DNA from: Actinomycetes bacterium
Lineage (GTDB): Bacteria > Actinomycetota > Actinomycetes > Propionibacteriales > Propionibacteriaceae
DNA length: 48,276 bases
Assembly: GCA_023442485.1 (NCBI GenBank)
Contig: JAEZZG010000038.1
Span: 1 to 48,276 of the forward strand
Direction: 5' to 3'
The number at the start of each line of letters is the position of its first letter. The first letter of the stretch is position 1. The translations under genes and the position numbers were made by a program. Under the pieces are notes generated by a model. It was given only the letters and a program-made list of their open reading frames with translations. It did no database searches and was not told the origin of the DNA. Of this stretch, positions 41,655-48,276 are shown in pieces.

Positions 41655-41753
41655 ATGAGGAAAGACCCGGAGCTAAGGGTTCGACGTGGGGTAGGACGTG
41701 GATTATTTCTTGTCGCCATCCTCTACTGCGCCGTGAAGGAGTGCCATGTCTGA
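41655..41753 (+). CDS. Possible 32-codon upstream ORF overlapping dprA
   Basis: A short frame with AGGAGA seven bases before its ATG lies between comM and dprA. It encodes a basic N-terminus, then a hydrophobic stretch GLFLVAILYCAV, and ends at 41753, overlapping the first 8 bases of dprA. It could be a membrane micropeptide or simply a leader ORF coupling dprA translation. The purine-rich dprA ribosome site (GAAGGAG) is inside it. There is no family match that I recognise. Confidence 0.3.
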   Translation: MRKDPELRVRRGVGRGLFLVAILYCAVKECHV

Positions 41754-43143
41754 GCCCACTTTGTTTGACTCGGGAGTCGAACTTGTTCGAGTAACAGAAA
41801 ACTTGTCACTGCCATCACCTGATGTGGTCACCGCATCGAAGGCTATCCCGATGCCTCAATGTTGTGCACACGAGGACGGCTGGGAAGAGGAGCGTTTCTA
41901 CAGGGCGGTACTGAGTTGCGTCGTCGACAGCGGCTCTCCGGTTCTGAGCATGTTGATGGAGCAATTCAGCGCGCCACTTCTGTGTGAGTTGATCTGCCAT
42001 CGAGATCCGAGGGTTCCACCCAGTTGGTCGAGGCGAATGGAAAGCCTGGAGATTGAGGATCAGCTTAGGCGAGCCAGTGATGTCGGGGCGAGATTTGTCA
42101 TCCCAGGCGATCAGGCATGGCCGTCCCAACTCGGTGACCTCGACCACGTCGATCCCTACCATCGGGTCCACGGGTCACCCGTGGGGTTATGGGTTTTGGG
42201 CAATGTCGACGCTCTGACTTGCCATCAGGCTGTCTCTATCGTCGGCGCTAGAGCGAACTCGAATTATGGGGAGGTAGTAACTCGAGAAATTGCCGCTGAT
42301 CTTGCCTCTCCGGTCCGGGTCGATCTGTGTGATTCGATCGAGATCAACAGGCCATGTAGTTCGGTGGCGGATCGTGACGAGCGAACCGGTGGGGCTGATC
42401 TGATCGTCGATGATGAGGGTTCGGATAGCCATCGTCTCCAGGGCAGTGATGTCAGAGCAGGTTGGACAATTGTCTCTGGCGGTGCATTCGGGATTGATAG
42501 CTACGCGCATCGAGGAGCGCTCAACGTCGATGGAGTGACTATCGCCGTCATGGCTTCTGGGCTCGATGACCTCTATCCGCGTGCTCACCAACAGTTATTC
42601 GAGGAGGTCACTGATCGAGGTGCCCTCATCTCTGAATATCCTTGCGGTAGACGTCCTACTAGGGCGAGTTTCTTAGTCAGAAACCGGCTTGTCGCGGCGC
42701 TGAGCCAGGGAACCATCGTGGTCGAGGCCGCCGCCAGATCAGGGGCTAAGAACACTGCTGCCTGGGCGCAGATATTGTCTCGGTTCGTCGGTGCCGTCCC
42801 TGGTTCTGTCTACGCCCCGACCTCGCAGACTCCGAATTGGATGATTCGCGATCGTGAGGCGGAACTGGTGACATGTGCCAATGATGTTCGAGCATTCATG
42901 GAGCCGGTGACCAGAAACCTCAATCTGCCACGCGAAGGCGCGGTGCGGTGGATCGACCAACTACCTGCCGATCACAAGTTAGTCTATGACGCTATTCCGG
43001 GCAGAGGCAGGGTGAATCTGGATGAGATCTGTCTGGTTAGCGGCCTCGACGTGCGCAAGGTCAGCGCGATCATGGCGAAGCTGAATGAGGACGGACGCGT
43101 GACCAGTCACCACGACGGATCATGGTCGTTGGTGCGTCGATGA
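41746..43143 (+). CDS. dprA: DNA-processing protein DprA with an internal insertion
   Basis: DprA loads RecA on incoming single-stranded DNA during transformation. The Rossmann-like core is present: AVSIVGARANSNYGEVVTRE (about 161-180), IVSGGAFGIDSYAHRGAL (about 243-260), YPCGRRPTRASFLVRNRLVAALS and the EAAARSGAKNTA block. A C-terminal winged-helix domain (LPADHKLVYDAIPGRGRVNLDE onward, shown here by its start region) ends the protein. Between the first two core motifs there is an extra stretch of about 50 residues (about 189-238), acidic and polar, that the family normally lacks. The N-terminal part is also longer than usual. The product has 465 residues; GAAGGAG precedes the ATG. Confidence 0.92.
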   Translation: MSEPTLFDSGVELVRVTENLSLPSPDVVTASKAIPMPQCCAHEDGWEEERFYRAVLSCVVDSGSPVLSMLMEQFSAPLLCELICHRDPRVPPSWSRRMESLEIEDQLRRASDVGARFVIPGDQAWPSQLGDLDHVDPYHRVHGSPVGLWVLGNVDALTCHQAVSIVGARANSNYGEVVTREIAADLASPVRVDLCDSIEINRPCSSVADRDERTGGADLIVDDEGSDSHRLQGSDVRAGWTIVSGGAFGIDSYAHRGALNVDGVTIAVMASGLDDLYPRAHQQLFEEVTDRGALISEYPCGRRPTRASFLVRNRLVAALSQGTIVVEAAARSGAKNTAAWAQILSRFVGAVPGSVYAPTSQTPNWMIRDREAELVTCANDVRAFMEPVTRNLNLPREGAVRWIDQLPADHKLVYDAIPGRGRVNLDEICLVSGLDVRKVSAIMAKLNEDGRVTSHHDGSWSLVRR

Positions 43144-43363
43144 TTCTTCAAGGCAGGGGATTACAGGATCGAGGAAGTGCAGGACAGGACGGAGGTGGAT
43201 CTTCTGGTTCGAGTCCATCCTGAGACATCTTCGCGTAGATTGGAGTCAGGCATCAACGCCGCGACAACGATGTATGGAATCAGCTCACCCAAGGACGCGA
43301 TGGCACCAACCTCATTTTCCCTCAACAGTGATCAGAGAACAGGCAAGAGAGGTCAGTGACAAG
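43144..43363. other. dprA-HAD intergenic region
   Basis: This 220-base gap shows a 60-codon plus-strand frame from a GTG at 43177 with no recognisable family and poor start context, which I do not call as a gene. A promoter for the HAD pair should lie here, but I see no clear hexamers. Confidence 0.3.
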
Positions 43364-44176
43364 GTGAAAACGATTCCGTATCCCACCCCCGAATCTCCGG
43401 TCGGAGTAGTGCTCGACATGGATGGAACCCTCGCTTCCACCCACTCGGTCAGTGATTTCGCCATTGATGTGCTCGCGCGACTTCAAGATCGGGGCCTAAT
43501 CCCGATTCTGCTGACTGGCAGAGCTGAAACATCTCCGATGGATGTGGCCAAAGCTGCCGGGCTCACTAGCCCATTCGTGTCTAATGCTGGCGGTTTAATC
43601 ACGAGCCCGACGACGGGGGAGCGTCTTCATGAGTTCCCCATCGACCCAGGTGTCGTGGCTGGCTATATCGACTACGCCCTCGATCACGGCCTGCTGCCTT
43701 TTGTATTTCAGCCGGACGAGTATTTCACTGTGGGTCAAACCTGGGCTAGCGCAGAATTATCCGAGATCAATTCTGCTCCGGTGACAATCCTGGATAATCC
43801 TGACGAACTTCCTCGCGATCACGTCCTCAAAATGGTGTTCGCCGGTGACCCGGATCACATTCGGCTTCTTTCCGACGATCTCGCCAGGTGCTGTCCGCTG
43901 ATGAAACTGTCTCTGGACCGCTATCTTGAAGGATCGGCACCCGCGTCGACGAAGGCAAATAGCTTAGCTATCGTCCTCGACATCCTCGGGCTCACGACAG
44001 ATCGGTGCCTAGGTTTCGGAGACGGTGTAACCGATGTTGCCTGGCTTTCTCAAATGGCCTACGCGGTGGCCCCTGACAACGCTTTCACTGAGGTTAAGGA
44101 TGTCGTCGACGATGTGATTGAGCACCATTCCACCGACTCAGTCGCGCGCTTCTTAGCTGAGACATACCTATCTTGA
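43364..44176 (+). CDS. HAD-superfamily phosphatase, Cof-like (first of tandem pair)
   Basis: This 270-residue protein is a class IIB (Cof/YbiV-type) haloacid dehalogenase-fold hydrolase. Motif I is VVLDMDGTLA (nucleophile aspartate), motif II is LLTGRAE, the lysine of motif III is in HVLKMVFAG or STKANS, and motif IV is GFGDGVTDVAWL, where the usual asparagine of GDxxND is threonine. Such enzymes dephosphorylate sugar phosphates or cofactors; the substrate is unknown. The frame is open from 43274. I use the GTG at 43364, behind AGAGAGG, because family similarity begins shortly after it. The next gene, a paralogue, follows directly. Confidence 0.83.
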   Translation: MKTIPYPTPESPVGVVLDMDGTLASTHSVSDFAIDVLARLQDRGLIPILLTGRAETSPMDVAKAAGLTSPFVSNAGGLITSPTTGERLHEFPIDPGVVAGYIDYALDHGLLPFVFQPDEYFTVGQTWASAELSEINSAPVTILDNPDELPRDHVLKMVFAGDPDHIRLLSDDLARCCPLMKLSLDRYLEGSAPASTKANSLAIVLDILGLTTDRCLGFGDGVTDVAWLSQMAYAVAPDNAFTEVKDVVDDVIEHHSTDSVARFLAETYLS

Positions 44177-44182
44177 TTGGCG

Positions 44183-45004
44183 ATGGTAACCATGAAATCT
44201 GTGCGACCAACCAACGTTTCTGAGCTCGTCATCATCACTGATATTGACGGCACCCTTGCTCGTACCCATGACGTGTCGGATTACACTTTCAGTGTTTTGC
44301 AGCGCCTGGCACGAGCCGGAGCAAAAACCATTATCGTCACCGGGCGCTCCGAGCCGTCAGCGATGGCGATTGCCCGCAGGATCGACCCTGATTCTGGGCT
44401 TGTTGTCTCAAACAATGGCGCCTTGATTTCGCATGTCGCCACCGGAGAAAGAATTTTTGAAGACAATATTGACCAACGCTTCTGTCGGGACGTGATCGAT
44501 TTTTGTGCCGGTACCGACTATGTGGCTACCGTGTTTTGCCCAGACGACGTGTATGTAGAACAAGACGGATGGCCGTTTGAGCTGATGACTGTCCTCAATG
44601 GCCTTACTCCGGTCCTGGTAGATGACTGGTCGACAGTCCCTCTAGATCGAGCATTGAAAGTGATGGTCGGGATGCATGAGTCTCGCTTTGCCGAGATGTC
44701 GGGCCCGCTGTTAGAGAGATTCCCCATGTTTATGGCGACGTTGCCAAACTATGTGGAGACGAGTTCGCCGACGGCGAGTAAAACCACGTCGGTGCCTGCA
44801 GCGATGAAAGCTCTTGGCTTGGATTTCAGCCAGGCGATCGGATTTGGAGACGCGCAAAACGATGCCGGATGGCTCAGCCAGGTCGCCTGGGCTGTGGTGC
44901 CGGAATCGGCCTACCCGCACATGCGTGAACTCGCCGACGAAGTGATTGGCCCGCACTATGAGGATTCGGTCGCTCACTACCTAGAACAAACCTACCTGAG
45001 TTGA
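44183..45004 (+). CDS. HAD-superfamily phosphatase, Cof-like (second of tandem pair)
   Basis: The 273-residue protein is a paralogue of the preceding gene: same length, same order of motifs and the same C-terminal ending (ETYLS versus EQTYLS). Motif I is IITDIDGTLART, motif II IIVTGRSE, motif III lysine in ALKVMVGM or SKTTSV, and motif IV GFGDAQNDAGWL with the canonical asparagine. The substrate is unknown. Starts at TTG 44177, ATG 44183 and ATG 44192 are all possible and none has a clear ribosome site; the gene probably relies on coupling to its neighbour, whose stop is at 44176. Confidence 0.83.
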   Translation: MVTMKSVRPTNVSELVIITDIDGTLARTHDVSDYTFSVLQRLARAGAKTIIVTGRSEPSAMAIARRIDPDSGLVVSNNGALISHVATGERIFEDNIDQRFCRDVIDFCAGTDYVATVFCPDDVYVEQDGWPFELMTVLNGLTPVLVDDWSTVPLDRALKVMVGMHESRFAEMSGPLLERFPMFMATLPNYVETSSPTASKTTSVPAAMKALGLDFSQAIGFGDAQNDAGWLSQVAWAVVPESAYPHMRELADEVIGPHYEDSVAHYLEQTYLS

Positions 45005-45103
45005 GGGGACGAAGCACCTAGCTGATAGTTGAGTGGGCGTCCTAGAAGATGGGGAGAGGCGCTGGTGTGTAGTCGGCCTGGGGTTTGCGGTGAGCTCAGG
45101 CGG

Positions 45104-46267
45104 TCAACGATAGGTTCGACCGTCCATGTCTACGGTCACTGCTCCTACCGGCGATTTCACCCGGATAGCGAGTGGATGTCCATCGTGGTTGAGCCGCGTC
45201 AGCGACCAGGATTCGACGGAATCTGAGGTGATCCCTAGCCGTGCCATGGCGGCGGAGAGTGCAGTCAAGGCTTGTTCTCCGGTCACCCGCGAAGCTTTGA
45301 ATGGGCGGTCGTGATTGGGTTTGAGGCACGAGTACATGTCGATCCCTGTCGATACGGATGAATCATCTCCGAGACGTTCTCCGCGGATAAAGGCAGGACG
45401 GCACTGCTTGTCGCCGATCGTCATCTCCACGCCGGCAACAGTTGCAGTCGTCGTTGACCGATGTGGCGACGCTGACGACTGGTCCGGGGCTGTTGCTGGC
45501 GTCGACTCCGAGAGCTGGTCTGGACGGGAGTCTTGATCTTGGTCTGCTCCTTGATCTGGCTGCCGGTCTGGGTCTCGGTCTAGGTGACTAGGCCAGTGCG
45601 GACTAAGCGATGACTGTGCTGATGACGGTGAAGGCGCCGGTGAAGGTGAAAACTGATCCGACCCCGTCGCCGCAGCGTCATTATTGGTGACCTCGATCGA
45701 GGTGATGGCTCCGTCTTGAAGTAGCTGATCCGCCTCGTCAAGGATGGTCTGGATTCCGGAGGCTGTGAATAGATCAATCTCAGTAACGTCTTGAGCCCCC
45801 AGCGTGACTTTGCGAATCTTGGGCCAGGGGTTCTTGTCGGAGACACAGCTTTGAGTCGCGAGCAACTCACCTGAAAATGACGCACGAAGACGCACTTCCG
45901 GGAAGGCCGAATCCGCACATGGCCCCTCGTGCTGAGCCTGGTGAATGAGGGCAACGATGTCGATTTGTGAAGCCGACATGATCCCGGCTGGTTGAGAGTT
46001 GTGGGTCGCGACCTGACGGATTTCGTCTGCGTTTGACCACACCACGTCGCGATCTCCTTGGCGAAAAACAACGTGGATGACGTCTGGTTCGACGCGTACT
46101 TCAACGATCTGGTCAGAGTCGGCGGCACGGACGATATCGACGAAGCTGGTGTGGGCTAAGCGAGGGTCAGACATATTCGTGGCGCCAGGAGCCGAAGAAC
46201 TGCAGCCGGCAGTCGCCATTGCGCAGGCAATGGCAATGCCTGAAGCGAGAATTCTTCTGTGTCTCAT
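45104..46267 (-). CDS. Putative secreted lipoprotein
   Basis: I do not recognise a family. The first 22 residues form a lipoprotein signal: basic MRHRR, a hydrophobic stretch and the lipobox ATAGC with cysteine 22 as the lipidation site. Two structured regions are joined by a low-complexity linker (about residues 205-275) rich in serine, proline, glutamine and aspartate (runs such as DQGADQDQDSRPDQ). The C-terminal region after about residue 280 resembles neither a known enzyme nor a transporter; it has two cysteines (KQCRP and YSCLK) that could pair. ATG 46267 with AGGGG upstream is preferred to the open start at 46291. Convergent with the HAD pair; 387 residues. Confidence 0.72.
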   Translation of the reverse strand: MRHRRILASGIAIACAMATAGCSSSAPGATNMSDPRLAHTSFVDIVRAADSDQIVEVRVEPDVIHVVFRQGDRDVVWSNADEIRQVATHNSQPAGIMSASQIDIVALIHQAQHEGPCADSAFPEVRLRASFSGELLATQSCVSDKNPWPKIRKVTLGAQDVTEIDLFTASGIQTILDEADQLLQDGAITSIEVTNNDAAATGSDQFSPSPAPSPSSAQSSLSPHWPSHLDRDPDRQPDQGADQDQDSRPDQLSESTPATAPDQSSASPHRSTTTATVAGVEMTIGDKQCRPAFIRGERLGDDSSVSTGIDMYSCLKPNHDRPFKASRVTGEQALTALSAAMARLGITSDSVESWSLTRLNHDGHPLAIRVKSPVGAVTVDMDGRTYR

Positions 46268-46485
46268 CTCAACCCCTGGACGTGCTGGCATGGACCGGTG
46301 TCCGCGACGGCATGAACGGGCCCATTCTACCCAGAGACCGGCCAGAAAAGATCGAGGGACGGCTGGCTGTGGTCTTGGGTTCCATCAAACGTCAACATGT
46401 CAATGCTGTCGAAGTCACGAGACATTCCGTTTATCGTTTTTGAACGGGTCAGACCGGATCGACGCCGGTTTGCGCACCGCTACCA
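46268..46485. other. Intergenic region upstream of the lipoprotein
   Basis: These 218 bases between two leftward genes hold no supportable gene. They should carry the lipoprotein promoter. Short inverted repeats ACCGG/CCGGT (46453-46457 and 46465-46469) are visible near the end of the small acidic gene, without a T-run. Confidence 0.3.
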
Positions 46486-46797
46486 CTAAACCTCTTTGAC
46501 TAAATCCAGCAAGTCATCCCAGTAAGTCAACGCTGCTGGCTCGTAAACCATGTGCCGGTCATCGTCACCTCTTATTTCGTAATACCCGGCTGGGAGGTAA
46601 CGCCCATCGGGTAGCCGGTACAGGCCATCCTCGTCAGTCCACAACCCATCAGGCAGATAGGCAGTCCAGTCCTCGAGAAGCTCATCATCATCCTCTACGT
46701 CAGGATCATCAATACCAACGATCCTGTAATTGCAATAGTTAGGGTAGTCGCCTTCGATGAACTCGCTATAGCGCGCAATTTTATCAATATCGATCAT
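46486..46797 (-). CDS. Small acidic protein, possible immunity protein
   Basis: I do not recognise a family. The 103-residue protein is strongly acidic (clusters DDPDVEDDDELLEDW and EIRGDDDRHM) and rich in tyrosine and tryptophan, with a regular YLPDGLW / YRLPDGRYLPAGYYEI pattern suggesting beta strands. AGAAGGA lies upstream of the ATG. It starts 18 bases after the end of a 66-codon protein-like fragment on the same strand, which is the usual spacing of an immunity gene behind a toxin's C-terminal domain. The immunity role is an inference from size, charge and position only. Confidence 0.55.
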   Translation of the reverse strand: MIDIDKIARYSEFIEGDYPNYCNYRIVGIDDPDVEDDDELLEDWTAYLPDGLWTDEDGLYRLPDGRYLPAGYYEIRGDDDRHMVYEPAALTYWDDLLDLVKEV

Positions 46798-46815
46798 GGC
46801 TGTTGCGTCCTTCTG

Positions 46816-47016
46816 TTAGAGAAGTGGTTGAGTAATCAGTCTCCCGCGGTCGCTCGTAGCGCTCAACACCTCGATCTTGATACCAATCTTACCTAGTTCC
46901 TTCGTAGCGCTTTCGTTATAGGCAGACCACAATTTTTCTTTGACGGGAACGCTTTCGTCGACAAGCTCGTCTTTGCCCGATTCATCGCTCTCGTTACCCT
47001 GGACGTCGACACAGGC
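46816..47016 (-). pseudogene. C-terminal protein fragment beside the IS (possible toxin remnant)
   Basis: On the minus strand a 66-codon frame is open between a TAG at 47017-47019 and its TAA at 46816-46818. It has no ATG. The translation is protein-like, with a charged helix-forming middle (KEKLWSAYNESATKELGK) and an IGIKIEVLSATSDRGRLI end that looks like the last strand of a small domain. The break lies close to the left end of the IS3 element, so it is probably the 3' remainder of a gene whose upstream part was lost. Chance openness is possible at this length. Confidence 0.4.
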
Positions 47017-47104
47017 CTAGTCAATGTGGCTTTGTAGATGCCGTCAGGTGGGGGTGAAATGGTCCAGGTTTTCTTCCGTTTGAGTAGATGGGAAAATCTG
47101 GGTT

Positions 47105-47419
47105 ATGCCGAAGAAATTCGATCAGGAAGCTAAGGACAGGGTTGTCCGTTTGATTGAGGATCGGATCCTTGCTGAAGGACTCTCGATCCAGGAAGCGTGC
47201 CAGGTAGTGGCACCCAAACTGGGCGCTTCGTGGCACACTGCGAGGCAATGGGTTCAAGAAGCTCGGAAGACCGGCCGGATCATGCGGGCCGAGGAAGACA
47301 TTATTGCTGAGAACGCCAGGCTACGCAGGGAGAATCAAGAGCTACGAGACACGAACGAGTTGTTGAAAGCCGCCTCAGCTTTTTTCGCCAAAGAACTCGA
47401 CCCGAAGCGTCGGAAATGA
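47105..47419 (+). CDS. IS3-family transposase OrfA
   Basis: The 104-residue protein has the IS3 OrfA layout: an N-terminal helix-turn-helix (EAKDRVVRLIEDR to WHTARQWVQEARKTG) that binds the terminal repeats, then a leucine-zipper-like coil (ENARLRRENQELRDTNELLK). It ends in the ATGA that starts orfB. The slippery heptamer at 47380-47386 lies 11 codons before its end and would produce the OrfAB transposase. Confidence 0.93.
   Translation: MPKKFDQEAKDRVVRLIEDRILAEGLSIQEACQVVAPKLGASWHTARQWVQEARKTGRIMRAEEDIIAENARLRRENQELRDTNELLKAASAFFAKELDPKRRK
47380..47386 (+). promoter_or_regulatory. -1 programmed frameshift site TTTTTTC
   Basis: The heptamer T TTT TTC is in the exact X XXY YYZ phase relative to orfA codons (TTT at 47381, TTC at 47384). 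A -1 slip enters the orfB frame at 47386, which has no stop before the orfB ATG at 47416. This is the standard way IS3 elements make OrfAB. Confidence 0.8.
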
Positions 47420-48276
47420 TCGCCTTTATTGACCAATATAGGGATCGTTTCTCGATCGAGTTCATATGTTCGACGCTGAACAAGGAGCGTGAGGGAGGGT
47501 TCTTGTCCTCGCGTGGTTACCGCGACGCGAAACGACGAGTTCCCTCGAAACGCGCGCTACGGGATAGTGAGCTGGTCGAGATCGCCCGCCGGATTCACGC
47601 CGAGAATTATGGGGTGTATGGGGTTCGGAAGATGTGGCGCGCCCTGAAACGCGAAGGAATCGACATTGGCCGCGAGCAGACCCGGCGGATCATGAAACTT
47701 GCTGGAGTGGCCGGTCAGCGTAAAGGGAGGAACCCGATCACCACGGTCAAAGGCAAGGGTGTTGACTCTCGCCCTGATCTTGTCCAACGCGATTTCACCG
47801 CAACCGGTCCGAACAGGTTGTGGGTCGCTGATATCACCTATGTGAGGACATCGAAGGGTTTCGTTTACGCCGCGTTCGTGACCGACGTTTTCAGCAGGAA
47901 GATCGTTGGCTGGGCCCTCTCAGATTCTATGACCACTGAAGCATTACCGCTCCAGGCGCTCAAGCAGGCGATCTGGAACGCGAGGTCTACCACCGGGCTG
48001 ATTCACCATAGTGATCACGGGTCTCAATACGTGTCACTGGCCTACCATCAGCATTTGGTTGATGCTGGGATCGTGGAATCTACAGGCAGCGTCGGTGATA
48101 GTTACGACAACGCGCTGGCCGAGAACGTCAACGGTTCATACAAGAACGAAATCATTCATACCCACCGCTGGGCCGATGTCCTCGAAGTCGAAATCGCCAC
48201 ATTCGAGTGGGTCAACTGGTGGAACACCAAGCGACTCCACCAAGCCCTCGACTACCGCACACCAGCCGAAGTCGAG
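47416..48276 (+). CDS. IS3-family transposase OrfB (DDE integrase domain), cut by window edge
   Basis: This frame runs open for 287 codons from the ATG at 47416 to the window edge. It has an HTH_21-type region (ENYGVYGVRKMWRALKREG) and an rve integrase core with the DDE triad: aspartate in LWVADITYV, aspartate in HHSDHGSQYVS and glutamate in ALAENVNGSYKNE, followed by NWWNTKRLHQALDYRTPAE. Family members are about 290-300 residues, so only a few codons are missing. It is in the -1 frame relative to orfA and overlaps it by 4 bases. It is likely expressed mainly as an OrfAB fusion. Confidence 0.93.
   Translation, partial: MIAFIDQYRDRFSIEFICSTLNKEREGGFLSSRGYRDAKRRVPSKRALRDSELVEIARRIHAENYGVYGVRKMWRALKREGIDIGREQTRRIMKLAGVAGQRKGRNPITTVKGKGVDSRPDLVQRDFTATGPNRLWVADITYVRTSKGFVYAAFVTDVFSRKIVGWALSDSMTTEALPLQALKQAIWNARSTTGLIHHSDHGSQYVSLAYHQHLVDAGIVESTGSVGDSYDNALAENVNGSYKNEIIHTHRWADVLEVEIATFEWVNWWNTKRLHQALDYRTPAEVE

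Larger units (their letters stand above)
47033..48276 (+). mobile_element. IS3-family insertion sequence (right end outside window)
   Basis: OrfA and OrfB of an IS3-family element occupy the end of the window. The left terminus is not certain; TGTAGATGCCGTCAGG from about 47033 begins with the TG typical of IS3 ends and lies about 70 bases before orfA. The right inverted repeat is beyond 48276, so the boundary, target duplication and orientation of disruption cannot be verified here. Both ORFs are intact as far as seen, so the copy may be active. Confidence 0.8.

Noticed and set aside
43177..43359. 60-codon plus-strand frame between dprA and the HAD pair
   Set aside because: GTG start in poor context, no family resemblance, and overlap with the possible upstream start of the HAD gene.
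1..48276. CRISPR arrays, tRNA or rRNA genes, prophage
   Set aside because: No regularly spaced direct repeats, no tRNA cloverleaf or rRNA sequence and no phage structural genes were recognised by eye.

Overview
The window reads as a chromosomal segment of a GC-rich actinobacterium, most likely of the propionibacterial type. The reasons are the conserved actinobacterial gene order around smc-ftsY-ffh-rpsP-rimM-trmD-rplS-lepB-rnhB-DUF2469-yraN-comM-dprA, frequent GTG starts, a cobalt-early (CbiC/CbiD/CbiT) corrin pathway next to heme genes, and a five-helix di-heme succinate dehydrogenase anchor. The species assignment is an inference from gene content; there is no rRNA in the window.

Region 1 (4-6555, minus strand) is one tightly overlapping tetrapyrrole operon, read hemC-hemD-hemB-hemL-cbiT-cbiC-cbiD. 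It covers glutamate-1-semialdehyde to uroporphyrinogen III plus three corrin-ring steps. hemA, the uroporphyrinogen methyltransferase and the remaining cbi genes are not in the window. Region 2 (6670-13300) has recG diverging from that operon, a flavin-type PNPOx-fold protein, rsmD, a BetT-like choline transporter and coaD.

Region 3 (13416-21288) is DUF177-rpmF-rnc-mutM-gtrA-smc-ftsY, with overlapping or nearly abutting genes from rpmF to smc. mutM appears to start at a CTG codon. Region 4 (21454-24465) is a convergent pair, a glycerol-1-phosphate-dehydrogenase-like enzyme and an FGGY sugar or polyol kinase, lying between ftsY and ffh and sharing a bidirectional terminator. Region 5 (24779-29874) is ffh, an amidohydrolase, rpsP, khpA, rimM and trmD.

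Region 6 (29875-36500) holds a second FGGY kinase (LyxK-like) with a 2-hydroxyacid dehydrogenase, preceded by a terminator whose 3' arm can also pair with an upstream segment (candidate attenuator), and then sdhCAB. Region 7 (36908-43143) returns to the housekeeping core: rplS, lepB, rnhB, DUF2469, yraN, comM, dprA. DprA carries an unusual insertion.

Region 8 (43364-48276) is accessory: tandem HAD phosphatase paralogues, a lipoprotein, and a small acidic protein downstream of a 66-codon protein-like fragment that ends beside an IS3-family element. The IS runs off the right edge and carries a correctly phased TTTTTTC slippery heptamer for a -1 OrfAB fusion. The toxin/immunity reading of the fragment and the acidic gene is a hypothesis.
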